A DNA stretch of 64,000 nucleotides from Erythroxylum novogranatense (taxonomy: Eukaryota > Streptophyta > Magnoliopsida > Malpighiales > Erythroxylaceae), in contig CM057228.1 in the NCBI GenBank assembly GCA_029891385.1, positions 19,058,309 through 19,122,308 of the forward strand, written 5' to 3'. Below the pieces are notes generated by a model. That model worked only from the letters and a program-made list of their open reading frames with translations. It was not told the DNA's origin and did no database searches. A program made the translations under genes and the position numbers. This document shows, one piece after another, positions 22,661 to 33,420 of this stretch. Every line of letters starts with the position of its first letter. Position 1 is the stretch's first letter.

Positions 22661-25600
22661 ATGAGTGACTACAACGATGCCTTCATGCGCAACCAGAACT
22701 CTGCCGTTCGGGCTACCACCAAGGGCCAGAACCGCGCCAACGTCCTTCAGCTCAAATTGGTTCGTAGTGCTCACGCTTTCGTTTGTTTTATTTTTAAAAA
22801 ATTATTTTCGATATGAATAGTGAAGCCCTGGGTTTGTTTTGATGTTGGGTTTGGTTTAGTTTGATCTCATTGGCTTCTGCTGCTATAAAAGAGCAGGAGA
22901 TGAAACTGAATGGTTGATTTTGTGAAATGTCCAATATTTTATTATATTTATATGTTCTGCAGATTGGGCAAAGCCATCCTACTGGGTTAACAGCAAATCT
23001 ATTGAAATTATTTGAGCCTAGACCTCCCTTGGAGTTCAAATCCCCACCTGAAAAGAGAAAATGTCTCCCACTTACTGGTATTGTTGTAATTGCTGTGGTT
23101 CTTGAAGATTCGGTTATGTCAATATTAACTGTTCTTTTATGAGGTTTAATTAATTTCAATTTGGTTTCTTCTTGGATAAGGTATGGCGCAATTTGTGAGT
23201 GAGTTTGCTGATGCTGGAGATCCTGAGTATGCTCCACCAGCCTCGGAGGGTGAAACTCCTGTACGATTTTTACTGAGTTTTACTTTTATCAGTGTGCTTT
23301 AAAGAAAATATTTCTTAGCTTATCTTGCCTTGAATATATAAGTTCCTTCTTACTTGTTGACTGCCTGCTTCTCCCCTGTCCATTTCGAAGCAGCTGATAT
23401 GCATGTTGTAAGACTTTATTTATTGATCTTTTTGGGATAATATTGATCAGGCACAGCGAAGAGCTAGAATACATAAACTGAAACTTGAAAAGGGTGCAGA
23501 AAAGGCTGCTGAGGAGCTTCAAAAATGTGAGATTGATTGTTCTTTCCACTACTGATAGTCCAGGTTGTCATTCTGTTTATGCAGCTTTAACAACTTTAAT
23601 ATCCTTGTTTGTACAGATGATCCAAATAATGACCCAAATATCTCAGGAGATCCATACAAGACATTGTTTGTTGCTAGGCTTGTAAGTGTTGTCGTTCTTT
23701 TTTCTTTTTCAGATTTCACACTATGTCATTGTTTTTAGCTGGGATGACTTATATATTTTCATTGTCTTCCTTCAGAATTATGAGACAACCGAGAGTAGAA
23801 TTAAAAGGGAGTTTGAGTCCTATGGACCAATAAAACGGGTAGGTATATTTGAGCATGTCAAAACAGGTTTGGTAAGACATTTTTTGGCCGCATCTTTCTT
23901 AGCATTTCAAATGAATGTAAAGATATTTCAGATTAGAACCTATTACCCAATCAGAGTATGGTATGGTCACTGGGCTCTGCTTTAGCATTAAGATTCATCA
24001 TATTAACAGATCCATGGTAAGGTTTTTGTTGACTTGGTTCCCATAGAAATTTAACCTCCCAACTCTCTTACCATCCTATTGCAATGATGTTGCTTCAATC
24101 CTGTCAACAAAGCTGAAAAATAGATTGAGCAAAGCAATGATTCACTGTGCCTTTTGGCCTTCATTTTCGAGCAACAAAAGGTGATTGGTGTCTGTTCTTT
24201 TTCGGCCCTGGGTGAAAACATGTAGGGAGTATCAGCATCTCTTTTGCTTTATTTGAATTCTCATCATCCATTTCCGTGCTACTAAAATTTTATTTTTGGC
24301 TTTAGAGACTTATCCAAACATATCAGCAGTTGAGAGGATGTTCTGGTATTTCCAATTTAGTTTACGAGTAATTTTTCATATTCAAAACATCAATTCCCTG
24401 GTAAGGGGACATTAATTTGTTCAATTAATGGTAAATTTGCCACGATATAGCTGTTTTTCTGCAACTCTAGCCCTGGTGGTGATGCGTCCCACAATTGGAG
24501 CCTATGATTAAAGGTGAGCACGGCTAATTAGGCATAGTGCCTGTCTGCCGTGCCATTTAGGATTTCACATTTAAAGCTTTCTGTGGAGTTGTCTGTTAGT
24601 AAACAAATTAAACATCAAATTGAGCAACTGGTTTAAAAGGTCCTTGCTCTTTATTTGCATAATGTACACATTTCTCTTTGAGCTTCTCAGGTTAGACTGG
24701 TAACTGACAAAGAGACAAGTAAGCCTAGAGGCTATGCTTTCGTTGAGTATATGCACACTCGTGATATGAAAGGTTTGGCTTGATGTCTTGTTCCTGGTTG
24801 GATTTCTTTTGTTGTTTTTTCCATTTCTAATCACCAATATTATGCATGACCAGGTGCTTATAAGCAAGCTGATGGGAGGAAACTTGATGGCAAAAGGGTA
24901 CTTGTGGATGTTGAACGTGGTAGAACAGTACCAAATTGGCGACCTCGCAGGCTAGGTGGTGGTCTTGGAACTACCAGGGTTGGGGGTGAAGAAGTTAATC
25001 AGAAGCCGGAACTATCATCTCGTTCTGAGGAGCCGAGGGCACGGGAAGATCGACATACTGAACGGTATTCCTTTCTTACTGTTTTTCAACCTCTATTTTA
25101 CCCATCATTTCATTTTGGAGACAATAGACCTACAAGTGAAAGGATATTGGCACAAGAACTGTGTTAGTAATAATATGTATGTGTTTACTATTGATGTTGC
25201 AATGAGGAATCTTTTGTACGAGTGATTTAGAGCATGAGGATATGACATCAAACCAATTGCAATGTCAGTTCGTAATTTTATTAGCTTACTTCTTTTGTAA
25301 ATCTATTGTTTTCTGGCGCACACAGAGACAGGGAGAAATCTCGTGAAAGGGGAGGAAGGGACAGAGAGAGAGACCGTGAGAAGTCCCGTGAGCGCTCCCA
25401 TGACAGGCCAAGGGACCGTGACAATAGAGAAGATAGGCACCATAGAGATCGAGACAGGGAGAAAGAAAGGGGACGTGACAGGGACCGTGAACGTGACAGG
25501 GCACGTGATCGTGATAGAGGTAGGGATCGTGGTCATGATTATGAGCGTGACCGAGATAAGGAACGTGTAAGAGAACGTGACCGTGATCGTCCTAAGGAGA

Positions 25601-25977
25601 GGGAGAGGGATCATGAAGGTGACCATGATAGGGATGGTCCGCGTTCTCGTGATAGGGAAACTGATTATGATCGTGTTGATTCAAAGTATAATAGGGATCG
25701 GCATGATGAAAGGGACTATGATCATGCCGAGCCAGAGGATGATCAGGGCTGGTATGAGCATCCAGAGCATGGGCGTCGGCGCTCAGATGTGGAGCATGAC
25801 CAGCGGTATGATCATTACGAGCACCACAGAAGTAGGGGACAATATGATCCTTTGGATGCCCAAGGTGACCATGACCGTTATGATCAATATCCTATTCATG
25901 ATCGTGATCGTTATGAGCAAATGGATGATGATTACCGGCGCTCAGAAAGGTCGCTCTCCAAGGAGTACGATAACTAA
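22661..25977 (+). CDS. U1-70K: U1 small nuclear ribonucleoprotein 70 kDa (U1-70K)
   Basis: Nine exons join in phase to 480 aa: 22661-22759, 22963-23077, 23181-23260, 23451-23526, 23617-23681, 23776-23838, 24691-24772, 24854-25064, 25326-25977. The N-terminus [20 protein letters not shown] begins the conserved U1-70K N-terminal region. The RRM spans about residues 138-216, with RNP2 LFVARL (140-145) and RNP1 RGYAFVEY (179-186), then the conserved [20 protein letters not shown]. The last exon encodes an Arg/Asp/Glu-rich tail (about 264-480) of DRER/DRDR repeats, the plant counterpart of the RS-like region that contacts SR proteins. The protein binds stem-loop I of U1 snRNA in 5' splice-site recognition. 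Arabidopsis U1-70K is about 427 aa, so this tail is longer. The long intron 6 is probably retained in part of the transcripts, by analogy. Confidence 0.96.
23839..24690 (+). other. U1-70K intron 6 (852 nt), candidate retained intron
   Basis: This is by far the longest intron of the gene and splits the RRM between RNP2 and RNP1. In Arabidopsis the intron at this position (about 0.9 kb) is known to be retained in an alternative transcript. Read-through here stays open for 48 codons and stops at 23983-23985, giving a protein without RNP1 and without the charged tail. That retention occurs in this plant is inferred from position and length. Confidence 0.7.
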
Positions 25978-26668
25978 GGATTCAACTTGGCAATGGTTCT
26001 GCTGTGCAACATCATCTAGTTCTCCATAAAGCCCTTTTAACCTTTTCTGGTCCAAAAGTCTATGCTTGTCCCTAATTTGGTTTTGGCTTATTGTTTCTGG
26101 AAATCTCTTGGCGCTTGACTAGTGCTTCCTTTTAGTATTGGATATTGGATCTAGATTCTTTTGTCAAGTTTCTATGATCTGAAGATTGTGGCATGTGTTT
26201 GCTTTCTTTTGTTTTTTATATTGTACTGTCTTCAAAATTCATTCATGGTTCCTGTAGTACTGGTTGATCTCAAATTTTATTATCTGCCAGCTAAAGGACA
26301 TTGCCTCTACTTGATCTATGTTATAGATAAGCTAAAATATGAAACTCCGTTTTAAGTGTTGCAGGATAACTTGGACTATGGACATGGATGAAATTTACAT
26401 ACATCCGTCAGCGTTCTACCGCCAGATGGAGCAGATCGTGATGATATACATGGTATGGTTTGGGGAAACAATTTCCACTTGCAAAGTGGAGTCGTATTTC
26501 TTCTATAATAGAGAGAAATCATTGCACCTCCATCAAATAATACTATCCCCAAGAACCGCTACCGATCCCGTAAAACATTCCAATATCTACTACTATTCTA
26601 AAAATAAAGATCAAACATGTTCTGTTGAATGATGATCCGAGCACCACGTTTCCCTCTCTGGGTTCTGT
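25978..26668 (+). other. U1-70K 3' UTR and flank
   Basis: T-rich sequence follows the stop codon. A splice-acceptor-like TGTTGCAG at about 26357-26364 is followed by ~100 bp of less AT-rich sequence, so a spliced 3' UTR is possible but unproven. The left LTR of the minus-strand retrotransposon begins at 26669. Confidence 0.4.
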
Positions 26669-26996
26669 TGTATGAAAATTTAAGATAACAGAATGAGTGA
26701 GTGTATTCTGTTGTAATATTATTTAAAGAGAATAGCAAAAAACATTAGAGAGCGATACATAGAATCGTTCTAAATATAGAAAGAGAAGGAAACATTTCCA
26801 TTTGGTTTTTACATGCAAGTATAGCCATTATAAATCAGCTTTAATACAGACAATATTTTATTTAGTATATTTTGGTGTAGTATTATAACCCTGAGCCTTA
26901 TGATTAAACGCAACGCTTAGTACTTAGTAATTAACGTTTGGTGAGTTTCCGTTGCTTCTCACGCCATCTTCATCTTCTTCGTTTGTCTCTATAACA
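26669..26996 (-). repeat. 3' LTR of the Reina-like element
   Basis: 328 bp beginning TGTATGAAAATTTAAG and ending CTCTATAACA in plus orientation. It matches 31770-32096 over its whole length. The ends TGT...ACA are inverted. Confidence 0.9.
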
Positions 26997-27012
26997 ATTT
27001 CCTTCCCCTTAA
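26997..27012 (-). other. Polypurine tract of the Reina-like element
   Basis: On the minus strand TTAAGGGGAAGGAAAT abuts the 3' LTR start, the position and composition expected for the plus-strand primer. Confidence 0.7.
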
Positions 27013-30000
27013 CATCCTTATCAATCAAATTAATCTTTAGAAATCTTCTTTGAAGGTCAAAGAGATATTCCCACGTTGCATTGATATTCTCGCTATCCGA
27101 TCGTTGAATTAACAATTGAGTAACTGAGCGATTATTTCTTTTAGCTATGCATCTTCCCAATACTGCCAATGGCACATGTTCGATAGGGGTGAGGAACTCT
27201 GGTAACTATAATGAAGTTCTACCTTCTCTATGTATGCCTTCTTCAGCTGTAATACATGGAACACAAGGTGTATCAAGGTTATTGGTGGTAGCTCAAGCTT
27301 GTAAGTCACTTTTCCAATACGTTGTATCACTCTGTATGACTTATAATAGAGTGGAGATAGCTTTTGGTTGCTTCTCCCATAGAGAGAGTGCTGTTTATAC
27401 GGTTGTAACTTTAATAACACCATTTCGTCGACCTTAAATTCACATTTTGATCGTCTGGAATTGACGTATTGTTTCATCAGATTCTGGGCCCTCTGTAAGT
27501 GAAATTTTGTTATGTTTGTCATTGCTTCTCTATCCTTTGAAACCTGGTCCATCTGTACTACCTTTGAGTCTCCTATTATATAGAGTATATAAACCGGTGG
27601 TGGGTAGCCATACAAGACTTCAAACGATGCGGAGTTGATGGACGAATGGTACGTCATGTTGTACCACCACTTAGCCAACGATATCCAATCACTCCATCAT
27701 TGGGGTGTTTCACTGCAAAAACATCATAAGTAGGTTTTCATAATTTTATTCATTGCTTCTATAAGACCATCTGTCTGAGGGTGATAGGCAGTGGAGTATT
27801 TCAGTTTAATTCCTTGCAATCGAAGAAGTTCTTGTTAGAATTTACTCAAGAAAACATGGTCTTTGTCATTAATTATCGATTCTGGCATATTGTGTAATTT
27901 AAACACATTATTGAGGAACAATTCTGCAACGTCACAAGAAAAATAAGGATGTTTCACAGGAACAAAGTGGTAGTAAACCGATCGACAACCATGAAATTGA
28001 CTGTCTTTCCCCTTGACGTAGGTAGTCCCTTGATGAAGTCGACTCTAACCTCTCGCCAGTTTCCTTATGATATTTTAATTGGCTGCAATAATCTAGGATA
28101 GGCTGAACTATCGTGATTGTTTCTCTAGCAATTCATGCATCTTTGAATATAATTCCGAACATCCTGAGCCATTTCTTTCCAGAAAAACATATTTTGTAAT
28201 TTCTTCGTTGTTGCCACAACTCCTGTATGCCCTCCTATGGCTTCGTCATTGTTGATTCTTATTATCTATTGCCGAAGTGTTTTGTTAGCACTTAGCACCA
28301 AATGACCACCTTAGTAAGCCTGCCTTCCATTCGTACACACTAGACTTCATGCTTCCCAATTCCAATTTCCTGATGATGTCCTGAATTGCTCGATCCTCTC
28401 CCCAGCTTTTCTTAATTTTCTCTAGCAATTCTCCATGTATTTGTGTTACTGATAACATCAACATCTCTATACTAGTGATTCTTGAAAGTGCGTTCACAGT
28501 CGCATTCAATTCTCTATGTATTTGTGTTACTGATAACATCAACATCTCTATACTAGTGATTCTTGAAAGTGCGTTCGCAGCCGCATTCTCCTTTCCGCTA
28601 TAGTACTAAACTTTGAAATCATATCCGAGGAGTCTAGGTAACCATGACTATTAGAAAGGGGTAGATAGACGTTGCTCCAACATATATTTAAGGCTCCTGT
28701 GGATTGTTTTAACAATGAAAAATTTGTAGCTCAAATAGTGATGTCATTACTTGATAGCCTTAATTACCGCCAAATTTTTTTTTTGTAATTGGACAATATG
28801 TAGTGTCTTCTGGCTAGTGACTTACTGAGGAAGGCAATAGGATGACCATCTTGTTGTAACAAGGCCCCAATGCCTTGTCCGTTTGCATCTGCCTCCATAA
28901 CAAAATTTTTTGAAAAATCCGACAATGTCAACACCGGAGTTGATATAATTTTCTTCTTCAAATTCTCAAAGGTTGTCTTCTCTTCTTATTGCTAGTCCCA
29001 GTTAGCTATACATTCTTTTTTAAAAAGTTCTATCAATGGTTTGGCTATCAACCCGTATCCTTTAATGAATCTCCGGTAGTACCTAGTAATTCCTAAAAAG
29101 CCTCTGAGCTCTTTAATCCCTTTAAGTTCCGACCATTCTTCAATTGTTTTAATCTTCCGGGTATCAGTCGTTACTCCCTTTTCTAAAATGATGTAGCCCA
29201 TATATTTGATTTGTCGTACCACAAACACATACTCACTCCCTTTTAAGAACAATTGGTTATTTCTCAACGTCTGCATGACTACAGAAATATGTTCTACATG
29301 TAATTGCAACGATGAACTGTAGATTAGTATATCATAGAAAAATACCAGAACGAAATAACACAAATATGGTTTAAATAGTTCATTCATCAATCTTTGTAAA
29401 GTTGAAGGAGCATTTGTCAAGCCGAACGACATGACCGAAAACTTGTAATGGTCTTCGTGTGTTTTGAAGGTTGTTTTCGAGGCATCTTCTATTTGCATCC
29501 AAATTTGGTGGTATCCGGAGCACAAATCCAGTTTGGTGAACTAATTGAATCTATGCAACTCATCTAACAACTCTCCAATGAGTGCTATAGGGAATTTATC
29601 CTTCAATGTATACTTGTTCAGCTGTCTATAGTTCATGCACATACGTCATGAGTCATCCTTCTTCTTGACTAAGACCACCAGTGATGCATAAGGACTATAG
29701 TTGTGTCATATGAACCCCTGTTACATGAGGTCCTTAACAGATTGTTCTATTAAATCCTTTTACGCTCCCGAATACCAATATGGATGCACAGTAATGGCTT
29801 CAACTCCTTCCTTTAAGACCATTTGATGATTGTGTATGCGGTTTAATGGGAGGTGAGTCAGTTCTTGGAAAACCTCTGCATATTCTGACGAAGTTGCATT
29901 GATCTCATCGAAGACACTTCACTGCTCATCCTTCATCCTCATCTGTTGTAGTTGATATCCAATGGGAATCATTAGTTGCATCATAAACAATTGTCCACTT

Positions 30001-30480
30001 GTTGAACGTTGCAAAGTTTTCTGGAATTCCTTGCTTGAGATGATCCGGGACCTCCCTTTGGATTTCCACTTGACGTCACTAATCGTCCTTCCCACTTGAA
30101 CGTCATCGTTCGGTCCTTGAATGCCTATAATACATCATTTAATCCAATCAGCCACTGTACGCTCAATACGACGTCAAACCCCCAATGACAACATCAGTGC
30201 ATCTATGGTGAATTGCACCCATTGCATAGTATATACAAAATTCTTTCAACATTGATGACATTTCAGCTACCATTTGCCTCCTACTGTGATAGAAATCAGT
30301 TCTATATCTTAGAGATCACACCCCATTTTTTTATTACTGATGTGTCTACTAAGTTATGTGTACTCCTGTTATTGATCAGTATGTGAATCATTCATCTCTG
30401 ATGCATCCCGCTAATCTCAGTTGTTTAAACTCTGTATTTCCAGATAACCCCAACAATGGCTTGCATTCAGCTCGTTGGAC
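27013..30480 (-). pseudogene. Ty3 pol remnant: protease, RT, RNase H, integrase, chromodomain
   Basis: Reading right to left, a protease relic lies near 30340-30390 (STHNLVD preserved, but the catalytic DSG replaced by NNR). RT lies at 28992-29525 and upstream (LCSGYHQIWMQ, FGLTNAPSTLQRLMN), with FFYDILIYS in place of the catalytic FxDD, so one active-site Asp is Tyr. RNase H lies at 28764-28961 (FVMEADANGQGIGALLQQDG, HPIAFLSKSLA). Integrase pieces lie at about 27600-28300. The integrase C-terminus lies at 27145-27678 (YNMTYHSSINSASFEVLYG), and a chromodomain at about 27013-27175 (VLGRCIAKRNNRSVTQLLIQ, then WEYLFDLQRRF). Many stops and frameshifts separate these. Confidence 0.85.
28426..28587 (-). 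repeat. 81-bp tandem duplication inside pol
   Basis: 28426-28506 and 28507-28587 are adjacent copies with about three mismatches. 81 bp is 27 codons, so the duplication kept the frame: SIEMLMLSVTQIHGEL is preceded by a near-identical MLMLSVTQIHREL. It sits between RNase H and integrase. Confidence 0.9.
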
Positions 30481-30559
30481 AATCTTCTTCTCCTGGACTT
30501 CCCTTCGATTCTTCCTCCTCTGGTTCTAGTGAATTTTTCCCGTTGTCCTCGTACTACGT

Positions 30560-31306
30560 AAAATTGTAGCTACCTCTTCTTACATTTGTGACCAAGTTGT
30601 ATTTCTCATCACATAAAAAACAGAGCCCCTTTTCTCTTTTAGTGTCAAAATCCTTACTACCAATGTGCTTCTAGGGTTTAAAGGATCTTACCAATGATGA
30701 TGACCGTAACGATGAAGTTGGTGTAGGTACTATTCCCTCCTAACTTGAGTTTTTGTTTATATTTGATGCCTGTTGTCCCTGTGGATTAAAGTTGAAATTA
30801 CCGCCACTATTCATATTCTTCATTGCGTTGCCTTGGTTTAGCACATTGTTTCCTACTGATATCAGTACTGCCTTTTGTTTCCGAGCTAACGTATATGCCT
30901 GATGCAAGGAATGAGGTTCATATAATTTCACTGTTACACCGATCTCAGGTTTGAGTCCCTTAATAAAAAAACCGACTAAATACTCTTCTGATAGTATCAA
31001 TCTGTTGGAATGGTAGTGATCAAACTGTGCACAATAGTCTAGTACTGTTCCATTTTGTTTTAGATCCTTGAAGTCACTTATTGGGTCATAAAAAATCTTT
31101 GCATCAAATCGTTGTTTGAGAGCCTTAGTGAACTCATCCCAGTTAACCATCTCCGTCTTATTACATTTTCTGATGTATAATCGATACCACTCTTGAGCAC
31201 GTTCGCCTATATGTAAAATAGCTACACTAACCTTCGTCTTTTCTGGAGTTTGGTCTAAATGAAAAAAATTGCTCACAATGATAGAGCCATAGCTTGGCAT
31301 TCTCAC
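30560..31306 (-). pseudogene. Ty3 gag remnant
   Basis: The open frame at 30740-31306 (188 aa) has the retrotransposon gag core: ILHIGERAQEWYRLY, WDEFTKALKQRF, then DYCAQFDHYHSN and FIKGLKPEI, followed by a Gln/Asn-rich linker. Downstream (30560-30620) is a damaged zinc knuckle (CFLCDEKY, then no proper His/Cys). The N-terminus is disrupted by the duplication at 31427-31680. Confidence 0.8.
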
Positions 31307-31426
31307 TGTCCGACGATAGGAACTCGATTCGACTCATCCTCATGGGTGTCACGTTTTCATCCTCTCCTGTCTCCCTAGACTACTTTGGGGTGTAGGTTCT
31401 GTTACTTCGACTTCTCCCCCTTATTT

Positions 31427-31680
31427 CTGCAGATTGTGTAGAAGTAAGGTCTTAGCTCCATCATCTCCTTTTCTACATTTTCTGTTCTGTTTTGAATCTC
31501 TGAGAACATTCGCTCACTCCTGTCTTGTGATTCCAAAAAATCCTCTCTATCAAATCTGCAGAAGCAAGGTTCTTAGCTCCATCATCTCCTTTTCTACCTT
31601 TTATGTTATGTTTGAATTTTCGAGAACATTTGCTCACTTCTGTCTTGTGACTCCAAAAATATCCTCTCCACTAAGGCCTT
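31427..31680 (-). repeat. ~127-bp tandem duplication at the gag 5' end
   Basis: Two adjacent copies both read CTGCAGA...AAGGT...CTTAGCTCCATCATCTC...CTGTCTTGTGA...CCAAAAA. They start at about 31427 and 31554 and differ by roughly 15 positions, including small indels. Confidence 0.8.
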
Positions 31681-31752
31681 CAAGCTCTCTTCAACCCTCT
31701 GTAATTTGGTGCCTCTTGTGCTTTCTGCAATAATCGTTTCCTAGATTTGAAT

Positions 31753-31764
31753 GCTCTAACACCA
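31753..31764 (-). other. Primer-binding site (initiator Met-tRNA), degenerate
   Basis: The minus strand reads TGGTGTTAGAGC five bases inside the 5' LTR, differing from the canonical TGGTATCAGAGC at two positions, both transitions. Confidence 0.7.
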
Positions 31765-31769
31765 AATCT

Positions 31770-32096
31770 TGTATGAAAATTTAAGATAATAAAATGAGAG
31801 TGTATGTTATGTTGTGATATTATTAGAAGAGAATAGAGAAAAACATTAGAGATAGATACATAGAATCTTTCTAGATATAAGAAGACAAGGAAACATTTCT
31901 ATTCGGTTTTTACATGCCAGTATAGCCATTATAGATCAGCTTTAATACAGATAATATTCTAGTTATTGTATTTTGGTGTAGTATTACAACCTTGAGCCTT
32001 TATTTAAACGCAACGCTTAGTACTTAGTAATTAACGTCTGGTGAGTTTCCGTTGCTTCTCATGCCATCGTTGTTTTCTTTGTTTATCTCTGCAACA
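31770..32096 (-). repeat. 5' LTR of the Reina-like element
   Basis: 327-bp partner of 26669-26996, beginning TGTATGAAAATTTAAG and ending CTCTGCAACA in plus orientation. Confidence 0.9.
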
Positions 32097-32469
32097 TTTT
32101 CACAAAATGAAATAAACCCATTAAAAATGTGATAAATCAAACGAAAAAGGTCGTAGAATCAAGTAAAGAGGATAAAATCTCCTATTTTAGACATAACTTA
32201 GCCTCCTTCACAAATACATCTTATGGAGGTAAAATTGACATGGTATTGGGTCAAGTCGAATGAGATTAGGCAACTTTTAGACTAATGGTCTAAGTTAAGT
32301 TAAAGCTCAGATAGCCTCAGGTTGCTTTAATTTAGGCTATAGATCATTGAAAAAGATGTCATTTTATTATACAAGCTTTTTGGACTGAGATTCAGGTTTG
32401 AGTCTAGCTCGAAGTTCGTTCAAATAAATCTAACCTATTAACTTAGGACTGAACCCAAGCCTTGCTGCC
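32097..32469. other. Intergenic sequence
   Basis: No gene is seen. The composition (GGTCAAGTCGAATGAG..., GGTTTGAGTCTAGCTCG...) resembles old non-autonomous transposon sequence, without definable ends. Confidence 0.3.
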
Positions 32470-33420
32470 ATCCTTAAGGGGACGATTGGTTTGTATGGGA
32501 GAATAATGATAAGAATGAGAATAAATATAGTAAAGAATGGTGATAAGAATGAGAATGAATATAATAAGGAATGAGAATAGATATTATCATTATAATTATG
32601 ATGGTTGGTTAAAATGAAGGAATGATTACTATTACCATTGATAATGGTTGAATTGTAAAAATAATATAATTAATTAATTACAATGTATTAATTAATTAAA
32701 ATATTATAATTAATTAATTAGAGCATTTTAATTAATGAATAAATTATATTTCAATTAATTATATTGTAACTAATTAATTATAATATTTTAATTAATTATA
32801 TTGTAATTAATTAATTATAATATTTTAATTAATTATATTGTAATATTTTAATTAATTAATTGATAACAATATTTTAATTAATTATATTTTAATTAGTTAT
32901 ATTTTAATTAATAATAATATTTTAATTGATAATAATGTAATTAATTAATTAATATTAATAATTTAATTAATTATATTTTAATTAAATAATTAATTAATGA
33001 ATAATTATATTTCAATTAGTTATATTTTTTATAAATAATGATATTTTAATTAATTAATTACAGTATTTTAATTAATGAATGAATTATATTTTAACTAATT
33101 ATAGTAATTAATTATATTTTACTTGATTAATTAATTAATTACTATATTTTAATTAATAAATGAATTATATTTTAATTAAATATATTGTAATTAATTATAA
33201 TGTACTTAATTAATTAATAATATTATTTTCATTAATTATATTTTAATTAATTAATTATATTTAATTAATTAGTGTTAAAAATATTTTTAAAAATGAGTCT
33301 CTATTAAGGAATGAATTTCATTCCTCTACTAAATGGGGGGTATGGAGGATTCCTCCAAAGTGGGATATTAAACCATTACTCCTATAATCATAATCAACAA
33401 CCAACTACTCATTTTTCATT
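32470..33420. mobile_element. Possible MITE-type element swollen by an AT-rich repeat
   Basis: The left edge (GACGATTGGTTTGTATGGGAG, then AATAATGATAAGAATGAGAAT) and the reverse complement of the right edge (AGTTGGTTGTTGATTATGATTATAGGAG) are loosely inverted. 'Good flanks' such as GAATGAATTTCATTCCTC occur inside. I could not find an exact target duplication, so the element status is tentative. Confidence 0.35.
32640..33290. repeat. TTAATTAA-rich low-complexity island
   Basis: About 650 bp are composed almost only of A and T, dominated by ATTAATTAATTA, ATATTTTAATTA and ATTATATTGTAATT. The motif TTAATTAA recurs dozens of times. It has no coding capacity. Confidence 0.9.

Larger units (their letters stand above)
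26669..32096 (-). mobile_element. Complete, inactive Ty3 chromovirus (Reina-like), 5.4 kb
   Basis: Two LTRs (26669-26996, 31770-32096) enclose, read on the minus strand, a PBS, gag, protease, RT, RNase H, integrase with chromodomain and PPT in the order of plant chromoviruses. The small LTRs (~328 bp), total length ~5.4 kb and chromodomain fit the Reina clade; the clade is inferred. The LTRs differ at many positions (roughly a tenth or more by eye), pol is full of stops, and key catalytic residues are changed, so this is an old dead copy. Its flanks (TCTGT left, TTTTC right) do not form a target duplication. Confidence 0.85.

Noticed and set aside
25286..26029. Long open frames on both strands over the U1-70K last exon
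   Set aside because: Repeated CGT/GAC/GAT codons keep other frames open. The spliced plus frame continues the conserved protein and the others match no family texture.
26669..26996. Host gene at 26924-27175 on the minus strand
   Set aside because: The frame spans the boundary of the retrotransposon LTR; its coding part is the chromodomain of that element.
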